NCBI GenBank assembly: GCA_020072845.1
Contig: JAIQGF010000012.1
Coordinates: forward strand, 41,975 to 105,974
Direction: 5' to 3'
Length of the DNA stretch: 64,000 nucleotides
Source: Terriglobia bacterium
Lineage (GTDB): Bacteria; Acidobacteriota; Terriglobia; Terriglobales; Acidobacteriaceae
Each line of letters begins with the position of its first letter. The stretch's first letter is position 1. Below, in pieces: positions 45,048 to 52,102 of this stretch. Made by a program: the position numbers and the translations under genes. The notes beneath the pieces are model-generated. The model was not told where the DNA came from, ran no database searches, and worked only from the letters and a program-made list of their open reading frames with translations.

Positions 45048-45815
45048 ATGAGCGCGCCAATCCTGCACGGCGTCGGCCGCGACATCCTCACCCTGCCGGA
45101 AGACGGATTCGTGCAAGCCATGCACAATCTTCCGGCGCGCATGACCGCGCGCCTGGCATTCATGACGCGCCGGCACCATCTGGTCCGCGACTTCGTGGTA
45201 CGCGAATTGCCGCGGCAACGCCGCCCCCTGCGCCCCGGCCGAATCGCGCAGACCACCGGCCTCGAGCTCCACGAAGTGACGCGGATTCTCGCCGACCTGG
45301 AACAGCATCTGTTCTTTCTGGTGCGCGATGCCGGCGGCAACGTGGGTTGGGCATTTCCGGTGACGACCTCGCGGACGCCACATCGGCTGACCTTCTCGAC
45401 CGGAGAAAAGACTTTTGGGGCTTGAGCGGAGGACGCGTTTGCCACGTCCTTCGTGCAAGGACGCCTGCGGGGAGAGCAACTGCGGGTCCGCATCGAGTCG
45501 AGTTGCCGTCATTGCTCGCTCCCGATCGCCATCGAAGTTGATGATGATCTGCGCTGGCGGGTCCTCTCGCCGGGCGCATCGCCCTTGTTGTTTGAACCCG
45601 ACATGAATTGGCAGAGCTTCCACGGCCCCAACATCATTCACGACTATTGAATGCAGACCGTATTCTTCTGGTCAGAAGAACACGCCAGAAAATTCCGGGC
45701 GAAACACCGGCAGCCGGACGGGCTCTATTTGACGATGGAACAGGCCGCGTTCTCCGAGCGCATTGCGCAGTCGGGCTTGTTCGCATTGGGCGACGACGGG
45801 CGGCTGCGGCGGTAA
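45048..45815 (+). CDS. MerB-like organomercurial lyase homologue, predicted to contain two selenocysteines
   Basis: One frame of 256 codons is interrupted only by TGA at 45423-45425 (residue 126) and 45648-45650 (residue 201). Both stops are in frame 0 with the ATG at 45048 and with the final TAA at 45813. Residues 45-110 resemble the MerB winged-helix domain. The first TGA reads A-U-A-E-D, matching C-A-L-D around catalytic Cys96 and Asp99 of MerB (Asp129 here). The second reads U-MQTV-FF-W-S, matching Cys159-(4 residues)-FF-x-S. Each TGA has a stem-loop in the SECIS position. A double Sec enzyme fits better than two chance nonsense mutations. The gene is followed immediately by nfeD, convergent. 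ATG at 45048 has an AAGGGG just upstream. Confidence 0.75.
45445..45463 (+). promoter_or_regulatory. Candidate SECIS stem-loop 1
   Basis: CGTCCTT (45445-45451) pairs perfectly with AAGGACG (45457-45463) around loop CGTGC. The apical loop starts 26 nt after the first TGA. It has G in the second loop position followed by U in RNA, fitting the known bacterial SECIS rule (loop G among the first two bases, 16-37 nt after UGA). Confidence 0.7.
45659..45684 (+). promoter_or_regulatory. Candidate SECIS stem-loop 2
   Basis: TTCTTCT (45663-45669) pairs with AGAAGAA (45674-45680) over loop GGTC; three more pairs (45659-45661 with 45682-45684) lie beyond a 1x1 mismatch. The loop starts 19 nt after the second TGA. 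GGUC is the apical loop sequence of E. coli formate dehydrogenase SECIS. Confidence 0.7.
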
Positions 45816-47120
45816 CTATTTTGCGGTCGTGACCCTCACCGGCTCGACTTCCAAATGCAGATCGGCCACGGCGCGGACGCGCACCTGCTCGCCGGCGTCG
45901 CACGGGGCGGAGGAAATGGCGTTCCACAGTTCGCCGTGGACGAAGACCCTTCCCTGCGGGGTCAGCGGGGTGCGGGCGACGGCGATTTCGCCGACCAGTC
46001 CCTGCGCGCCGGTGGTGATCTTGCCGCGGCGGGCCTTGAGCGCGATTCCCATCAGGAACGTCGTAATCAGGCCAAGTGGAACGGCGACGGCGAGCGCGGT
46101 CCAGAGACGCACGCGCATCTGCGGGATGGGCGCGTCCACCAGCAACAGCGCGCCGAAGACCAGCGACACGATGCCGGCGATGGTGAGAACGCCATGCGAG
46201 GCGAACTTCGCCTCCAGTGTGAAGAAGACGAACGACACCAGGATCAGCGCCAGCGCGGTATAGCGCACCGGCAGGATGTTCAAGGCGAAGACGGCAAGGA
46301 CAACGAAGAAGAATCCGACCACGCCGGGGACGATGGCGCCGGGATGGTTGAACTCGACGTAGAGCGCCAGCAGTCCGATGGCGAGAAGCACAAACGCCAT
46401 GTTGGGATCCATGAGGAAGGCGAGGATCTTCTGCTTGAGCGTCATTTCGAAATCGCGCACCGGCTTGTTCACCAGATGGAGCGTGACCTTGTCGCCGTTG
46501 AAGCGCGTGATCTCGCGGCCATCGAGTTGCTTCAACAGGTCTTCCTGGTTGGGGGCGACCACGTCAATCAGGTGGTCCTTGAGTGCTTCCTGGTCGGTGA
46601 AGGACTTGGACTGGCGCACGGCGCTTTCGGCGACCTCGACGTTGCGGCCGCGCTTGGCGACCACGGAGCGCATGAGGGCGGCGGAATCGTTCTCCATTTT
46701 TTCCGCCATGATCTTGTCGGGCTGGCCGCCGCCGAGCGTGACCGGATGGGCCGCGCCGGTGTTGGCGCCGGGCGCCATGGCGGCGACGTCGGCGGCCTCC
46801 AGGATGAAGAACCCGGCCGAGGCGGCGCGCGCGCCGCTGGGCGCGACGTAGATGATGACCGGCACGGGCGAAGCCACGATCTGCTGGATGATTTCGCGCG
46901 TCGATTCGGCCAGGCCGCCGGGCGTCGAAAGCCGGATCAGGATGGCGTCGGCGTGCTGCGCCTTGGCGGCTTCGATGCCGCGGGTGATGTATTCCAGCGT
47001 GATGGGGTGAATGGTGTCGTTGATGTCGAGGCGGAGAACTTCCGCGCGCGCGATAGGCGTCAGGAACAATAACGAAATCAGGATTGCGAACAGCGTCCTA
47101 AAACCATTTCTGATTGTCAA
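45816..47120 (-). CDS. NfeD-type membrane serine protease
   Basis: An about 434-residue protein. Signal segment (FAILISLLFLTPIARA); ClpP-like serine protease domain (about 25-235) with STPGGLAEST and PSGARAASAGFF (nucleophile Ser); four to five C-terminal membrane helices (about 245-370); C-terminal NfeD OB domain (about 380-434). It normally works with slipin in membrane quality control. I use TTG at 47120 as the start because the earlier codons are repeat-derived (RLPIFDCRLQS). Its stop is adjacent to the stop of the selenoprotein gene. Confidence 0.82.
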   Translation of the reverse strand: MTIRNGFRTLFAILISLLFLTPIARAEVLRLDINDTIHPITLEYITRGIEAAKAQHADAILIRLSTPGGLAESTREIIQQIVASPVPVIIYVAPSGARAASAGFFILEAADVAAMAPGANTGAAHPVTLGGGQPDKIMAEKMENDSAALMRSVVAKRGRNVEVAESAVRQSKSFTDQEALKDHLIDVVAPNQEDLLKQLDGREITRFNGDKVTLHLVNKPVRDFEMTLKQKILAFLMDPNMAFVLLAIGLLALYVEFNHPGAIVPGVVGFFFVVLAVFALNILPVRYTALALILVSFVFFTLEAKFASHGVLTIAGIVSLVFGALLLVDAPIPQMRVRLWTALAVAVPLGLITTFLMGIALKARRGKITTGAQGLVGEIAVARTPLTPQGRVFVHGELWNAISSAPCDAGEQVRVRAVADLHLEVEPVRVTTAK

Positions 47121-47189
47121 TTGTCGATTGTCGATTGGCGGAGAGAGGCGGCTTTGCAATCGGCAATCGAAAATCGGCAATCGGCAATG
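47111..47189. repeat. Inverted array, unit TTGTCGATTG
   Basis: GTCAATTGTCGATTGTCGAT (47116-47135) faces CAATCGGCAATCGAAAATCG (about 47156-47175). It covers the probable nfeD start region. Confidence 0.8.
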
Positions 47190-47206
47190 CAGTTTGGCGG
47201 TCATGG

Positions 47207-48811
47207 CTATCTAGTTCCGAGTTTATCCGAAATCGTTCGCTTCAGCGCTAATGCGGCCGAGTTGTTCGGTTCCAGCGCCAGCACGCGGTCCACGATCTGT
47301 TCGGCGGATTGCGCCTGGTTCGTTTTCAGATCAAGGCGCGCCAGCACCAGCAACGCGTCGGTGGAGATGGGCTGCAGGCGGAGCGCGGTCTGGGCTTCGG
47401 CGCGCGCGGAGGGCTCGTTGATGTCCTCCAGCACGCATGCCAGGCCGACATGCGCGTCGGCGTTGGTGGGATCAAGCTGAACCGCCTCCCGGAAGTCGCG
47501 TTCCGCCTCCACCTTGAATCCCTGCGCCAGGTATTCGCGCCCGCGAGTGACGTGGAATTCCGCGTGCGTGTGCGGGTCGGTCTGCGACAAGCGCAGCTCG
47601 GCAGCGTTTTGGATCTCCAGCGCCAGTTGCTGGAATGAAGTCTCGTCGTAGTTGCGCTTGATGCGTTGGAGAGGGACTTTGCCGGTCGCCGCGGGCCGGT
47701 CCGAGGTGCGCAACGCCGCCGCGGTCGCCAGCGGGGCGATCGATTCGAGCAGCGCCTTGGCTTCCGAATCGGCGGGACGCAGGGCCAGGGTTTCGCGCAA
47801 CTGGCGTGCAGCGCCGGCGAGGTCGCTTGCCTTGTAGAGCGCAATGCCGAGGTTGAAGTGATAGTCGGGATCGCTGGGATCGGCTTTGACTGCCTGCTGC
47901 AGGTATTCGATCTCGCTGTGCTTCCCGCGGCGCCCGGCGACCACGCCGAGGTTGTTGTACACCTCGGTGAGCGGCAGGCGGGAGGCAACGAAGGCGAACG
48001 CGTCTTCCGATTTGGCGAAGTCGCCCATGTAATAGCCGGCCAGGCCCAGATAGAAGCTGGCTTCGCGCGCCGCGGGATCGCTGCGGGGAACACGCGCGAA
48101 CCACGTCGCCGCCTGCTCGTAGTCGCGGCCGTCGAAGTAGGTGCGCCCGAGATGCAGCATGGCTTGCGTGTAGTCCGGGCTGAGGCGGATGGCTTCGCGG
48201 AAGAACTTGATCTTCACCGGACGCGAGGTGGCGACCACGCCGCGCACGTAGTTTTCGAATGCGTCAAGCCGGATGGAAGGCGCGGCGGTGATGAATTGGT
48301 TGCGCGAGGGCAGCAGTTCGGGATGCACCAGGCGCAGCAGGTCCCAGGCGAGCGCGGTCTGGACGTCAATCAGCTTCACCAGCGCGCCCGATTGCTTTTG
48401 CTCGGGCGAAAGGCGGAGCGCTTTCATGTCGAGCAATTGCGCGCGCGCGGTGAACGCCTGGCCGTCGAAGTTGTAGGCGCCGAGCACCACATAGTCGGCA
48501 TCCATTTGCTCGGCGATGCGGTAGAGCGTGGCGCGCGAAAGATGGACGTTGGCAGGGATGCCGGCGCGGTCGAAGCCGTAACTGCGGTCGTCACGCGAGA
48601 CGATGTAGAGCAGCGGCGAGGCCAGCCGCTGGCCGAGCACTTCGGGGAAGGATTCGCTAATCCACTCCAGGCCGGGCGCCTTAGACTCGTTTTCAAACGG
48701 CAGCACCAGCAGGGTCTGGGCCGAGGGATTGGCGGGACGCATCTGGGCGGCGGCGCCCAGGGCGGCCAGGACGAGAAGAAGCAGTGCGGAATATCGCGAA
48801 AGAGAGCTCAA
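47207..48811 (-). CDS. TPR-repeat protein with N-terminal signal/membrane segment
   Basis: A 534-residue protein. After a signal segment (SALLLLVLAALGAAA), residues about 35-190 form a TolB-N/curli-like alpha/beta domain (LLVLPFENES, ADYVVLGAYNFDG). TPR units fill about 200-530 (for example YTQAMLHLGRTYFDGRDYEQA). Such proteins act as periplasmic scaffolds. Start TTG at 48811 follows GGAGG (48820-48816). A TATAAT (minus strand; 48822-48827) lies just upstream. Confidence 0.75.
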   Translation of the reverse strand: MSSLSRYSALLLLVLAALGAAAQMRPANPSAQTLLVLPFENESKAPGLEWISESFPEVLGQRLASPLLYIVSRDDRSYGFDRAGIPANVHLSRATLYRIAEQMDADYVVLGAYNFDGQAFTARAQLLDMKALRLSPEQKQSGALVKLIDVQTALAWDLLRLVHPELLPSRNQFITAAPSIRLDAFENYVRGVVATSRPVKIKFFREAIRLSPDYTQAMLHLGRTYFDGRDYEQAATWFARVPRSDPAAREASFYLGLAGYYMGDFAKSEDAFAFVASRLPLTEVYNNLGVVAGRRGKHSEIEYLQQAVKADPSDPDYHFNLGIALYKASDLAGAARQLRETLALRPADSEAKALLESIAPLATAAALRTSDRPAATGKVPLQRIKRNYDETSFQQLALEIQNAAELRLSQTDPHTHAEFHVTRGREYLAQGFKVEAERDFREAVQLDPTNADAHVGLACVLEDINEPSARAEAQTALRLQPISTDALLVLARLDLKTNQAQSAEQIVDRVLALEPNNSAALALKRTISDKLGTR

Positions 48812-48996
48812 GACACCTCCGATTATAGCCGCAGCCGACCGGGTAAATCGGTGACCGGAGGACGCCGCAGAGCCCCATGCCGCAACTCTCGATTTGAACA
48901 CGGCTGCCGCAACCCCGCCACGACAGGGGAGGTCGAAACGCCAGCAGCGAGCGCGTACGCAGCGTCCCTGAGCGCTTAAGATTGGTTACAGCTCAA

Positions 48997-49626
48997 ATGA
49001 ACCCAACCTGGGGATGGAGCCAGATGGTCGTGGCCTACAGCCTGCTGGAGGCTTCGCTGTGGACCGAGGGCCCCACGCAGCGCATCTTTGCGCTGGCGGC
49101 CGCAGTGTGGATTGTGGTGGCGACGCTGCTCAACCGGCGGTCCCTGCGCCAACTCGGCCTGGGCACGCGGGGATTCGTGAATTCCCTGATCGCCATCCCG
49201 GTTGCCCTGGCTGCGGCCTCGGTCATTGTGCTGATCGGCTGGAAGGCAGGAACACTGCGCGGCTTATTCGGCACGCACCCTCTGTTGTGGCATTCCAGCG
49301 GCTACGCCATCTGGGCGCTGATGCAGCAGTTCATCCTGAATTCATTCTTCTTCCTGAACCTCGAGGAACTGCTCGGCGACAGCCGGCGCGCGCTGTGGGG
49401 AGCGGCTGCGCTGTTCTGCTTCGCGCACCTTCCCAACCCGGTGTTGATGGCGGGAACGCTGCTGGCGGCGGTGTTTTTTCTGTCGCTGTTCCGGCGGTAC
49501 CGCAACCTTTACCCGCTGGGAATCGCACACGCGTTGCTGGGATTGTCACTGGCAGTGACGGTGCCGGATGCTTGGCTACGGCACATGCGGGTGGGGATTT
49601 CGTATCTGCACTTTATGGTCCGGTAG
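48997..49626 (+). CDS. CPBP-family membrane protein, probably with altered catalytic site
   Basis: A 209-residue protein with about six hydrophobic segments. The later motifs fit CPBP intramembrane proteases (FAHLPNPVLMAG; PLGIAHALLG). The first motif, usually EExxxR, reads QQFILN in the corresponding place (ALMQQFILNSFFFL), so catalytic glutamates may be missing. It could be inactive or a variant subclass. It is divergent from the TPR gene. Homologues process or regulate membrane proteins. Confidence 0.65.
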   Translation: MNPTWGWSQMVVAYSLLEASLWTEGPTQRIFALAAAVWIVVATLLNRRSLRQLGLGTRGFVNSLIAIPVALAAASVIVLIGWKAGTLRGLFGTHPLLWHSSGYAIWALMQQFILNSFFFLNLEELLGDSRRALWGAAALFCFAHLPNPVLMAGTLLAAVFFLSLFRRYRNLYPLGIAHALLGLSLAVTVPDAWLRHMRVGISYLHFMVR

Positions 49627-49759
49627 CACCGGGGGGCCGCTCGCCGGCGCCTTTTCCCCCTGGTTGACCGTTACCTCCGGGCAACTTCCGATTACGCGCG
49701 ATATCTGGCTCTCCGCACCAAGCCACGATTCAATGGAGGCAGGTTCTGGGGGGACGAAC

Positions 49760-50017
49760 ATGATGTCCGACGACGACCGCGAGCAGCGCTGCGACGAAGG
49801 TCAGAAGTGGCGCGCGCAGATCCAATTGCCGGCCGAGATGGTGGAAAGCTTCCGCGAGTGGTGGGACTCGGAGGGATGGTGGAGCTTCCGCGCCTGGCAC
49901 CAGCGGACGTCGGGTGCAGATTCCGAATGGGAAAGCTTTATGCGCAAGTTGTGTGGCGAAGCGCCGGCCAAGAGACTCCCGGCAGTTTCCGACCCGACCG
50001 ATCCGAAGGTCGTCTGA
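49760..50017 (+). CDS. Small acidic protein, unknown function
   Basis: An 85-residue protein starting MMSDDDREQRCDEGQKW. It is rich in Trp and charged residues (FREWWDSEGWWSFRAW) and ends in a Pro/Asp-rich tail. No family recognised. Upstream GGGGGG lies about 7 bp before the ATG. It lies before a TetR gene; a shared role is not evident. Confidence 0.5.
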   Translation: MMSDDDREQRCDEGQKWRAQIQLPAEMVESFREWWDSEGWWSFRAWHQRTSGADSEWESFMRKLCGEAPAKRLPAVSDPTDPKVV

Positions 50018-50129
50018 TGCCTCCGAAGCGCCCTGCCCGACAACGGTGGCCCTCTCCGTTTGTGAGCTAACCCCGCTTTCCGATTGACTTCCCTGAGTAC
50101 CTCGGATAAATAGTAAGCGGGTACTTACA

Positions 50130-50738
50130 ATGTCGGCCTCCCAGGTCAGAATTCCGGCGGAGGAGCGACGTCAGCAGATCCTGGAACTGGCCACCGAGCT
50201 GTTCGCACGGCAGGGATACCAAGGGACGACAACGCGCCAGATCGCTCAGCAAGTGCACGTCAATGAGGCGATCATCTTTCGCCATTTTCCGACGAAGGAA
50301 GAGCTGTACTGGGCGGTGATCGAGAACCAGATCCGGGTGCGCGGCGGACGGGCGCGCCTGGAAACCAAGCTGGCGGCGGGCGGCAGCGACCGCGAGCTGC
50401 TGACGGCGATCGCCGAAGAAATGCTGAGCCGCGACGTCACCCTCAGCCGGTTGCTGCTCTACACCGCGCTCGAGAACCACGAGCTGACACACCGCTTTTT
50501 CCGCACCCATGTGGCGCAATATCTGGAACTGCTGGCCGATTACATCCGGCGCGGGATCGCGGCCGGTCGCTTCCGCGACGTGGACCCGCTGCTGGCCGCG
50601 CGCGGCTTCCTGGGCATGGTCTGGTATCACTTCCAGATTCAGGAGCTGTTCGGGGGCAAGCGGGTGCAGACCTTCGATCCGCAGCACGTCAGCGCAACCC
50701 TGGTGGACGTGTGGTTGCATGGGATGGAAAAGGATTGA
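50130..50738 (+). CDS. TetR/AcrR-family transcriptional regulator
   Basis: A 202-residue repressor. N-terminal HTH: ATELFARQGYQGTTTRQIAQ, NEAIIFRHFPTKEELYWAV. The ligand-binding domain fills the rest (about 70-195). It is immediately upstream of the RND pump genes and is likely their local repressor; drug or metabolite induction is expected. A repeat region (50738-50880) separates it from the pump operon. Confidence 0.9.
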   Translation: MSASQVRIPAEERRQQILELATELFARQGYQGTTTRQIAQQVHVNEAIIFRHFPTKEELYWAVIENQIRVRGGRARLETKLAAGGSDRELLTAIAEEMLSRDVTLSRLLLYTALENHELTHRFFRTHVAQYLELLADYIRRGIAAGRFRDVDPLLAARGFLGMVWYHFQIQELFGGKRVQTFDPQHVSATLVDVWLHGMEKD

Positions 50739-50880
50739 ATATTGCAGATTGACGATTGAAGATTGAAGACTTAAGGAGTGCGAGAGCGTAGGAATTGACT
50801 CCTAACGTGTGTCATCCTGAGCGAGGGCCAACGCGCCCCGCTTTTGAGCGCGTTGGGACCGAGCCGAAAGACCTCGCGTT
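50738..50880. repeat. GATTGAAGATTGA array and GTCATCCTGAG dispersed repeat with hairpin
   Basis: ATTGACGATTGAAGATTGA units (50749-50767) are followed by a GTCATCCTGAGCG repeat (50809-50880) with the hairpin CCAACGCGC (50828-50836) / GCGCGTTGG (50848-50856). It resembles the cmk-side element at 7851. It lies between the regulator and the pump. Confidence 0.75.
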
Positions 50881-50926
50881 TGCCGGGAGTCACCATGCTG
50901 TGTAAAGGCTTTTCAGGTTCTGAATC

Positions 50927-52102
50927 ATGAATTGTCTACTCATAACTAGAAATTCTCGGATCGCGGTGCTGGTCACATTTTCCGCTCTCGTGCTGCTGTC
51001 CGCGTGCGGCAAGACCAAGGCGGGACCGCCGGTGGATGCGGCCGCGCCGGTGGTGGTGGCGGCGGCGATGCAGCGCGACATTCCGCTGGAGGTCAAAGCG
51101 GTGGGCACGGTGGAGGCGTATTCCAACGTGCAGGTGAAGTCCATGATCGCCGGCGAAATCACCAAGGAGGGGTTCACCGAAGGGCAGGACGTGCGCCGCG
51201 GCGACCTGCTGTTCGTGATTGACCCGCGGCCCTACCAGGCGGCGCTGGCGCAGGCGCAGGGCAACCTGGCGCGCGATCTGGCGCAGGAGGCCAATGCGCA
51301 CGCGCAGGCGACGCGCTATGCCGCGCTGTTCAAAGAGGGGGTAGTATCGCGCGAGCAGTACGACCAGATCACGACTGCGGCCGACGCCTTGAAGCAGGCG
51401 GTGGAGGCCGATCGCGCGGCGGTGGAGACGGCCAAGGTCAACCTGACCTATACCACCATTTATTCGCCGATTGATGGGCGCACCGGCAACCTGCTGGTGC
51501 ACCGGGGCAACGTGGTCAAGGCGAACGACATTCCGATCCTCAGCATCAACCAGGTCGAGCCCATCTACGCTACCTTTGCGGTTCCGGAGATGTACCTGCC
51601 GGAGATCAAGAGGTCCCAGGCCAGCCGCAAGCTGGCGGTGATGGTGCGGGTGCCCAACGAACCCAAGCCCGCGGAGGGCATACTCACCTTCATTGACAAC
51701 ACCGTGGACCCGGCGACGGGCATGATCAAGCTGAAGGCGACCTTCGCCAACCATGATCGCCGGCTGTGGCCGGGACAATTCGCCGATGTCAGCCTGACGC
51801 TGAGCACCGACAAGAACGCCGTGCTGATTCCCAGCGCGGCGGTGCAGACGGGACAGAACGGGCAATACGTTTTCGTGGTCAAGCCGGACAACACCGCGGA
51901 ATTGCGCAACGTGACGGTGTCGCGAGTTGTCGGCAGCGATTCGGTGATTACTTCGGGCGTGCGCGCCGGCGAACAGGTGGTCACCGACGGCCAAGTACGG
52001 CTGACGCCCGGAAGGAAAGTGGCGTTGTCGAAACCGGCGAACGCGGCCAGCAATACGGAAGCGGCGACGCAGCCGGCAGCTCGGCAGGGTAACGGACTGT
52101 GA
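50927..52102 (+). CDS. RND efflux periplasmic adaptor (membrane fusion protein)
   Basis: A 391-residue lipoprotein adaptor. Lipobox LLSAC (Cys27). Beta-barrel and lipoyl-like segments (GEITKEGFTEGQDVRRGDLLF) and a coiled-coil hairpin (about 95-165) are followed by PIDGRTGNLLVHRGNVV. It connects the inner-membrane transporter to an outer-membrane channel. It overlaps the transporter start (GTGA), so the two are coupled. No TolC-type gene is in the window. Confidence 0.93.
   Translation: MNCLLITRNSRIAVLVTFSALVLLSACGKTKAGPPVDAAAPVVVAAAMQRDIPLEVKAVGTVEAYSNVQVKSMIAGEITKEGFTEGQDVRRGDLLFVIDPRPYQAALAQAQGNLARDLAQEANAHAQATRYAALFKEGVVSREQYDQITTAADALKQAVEADRAAVETAKVNLTYTTIYSPIDGRTGNLLVHRGNVVKANDIPILSINQVEPIYATFAVPEMYLPEIKRSQASRKLAVMVRVPNEPKPAEGILTFIDNTVDPATGMIKLKATFANHDRRLWPGQFADVSLTLSTDKNAVLIPSAAVQTGQNGQYVFVVKPDNTAELRNVTVSRVVGSDSVITSGVRAGEQVVTDGQVRLTPGRKVALSKPANAASNTEAATQPAARQGNGL

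Noticed and set aside
45423..45650. Treating the MerB-like gene as three separate genes or a plain pseudogene
   Set aside because: The same frame continues through both stops, the family match spans all parts, both stops coincide with catalytic cysteines, and each has a SECIS-like hairpin.
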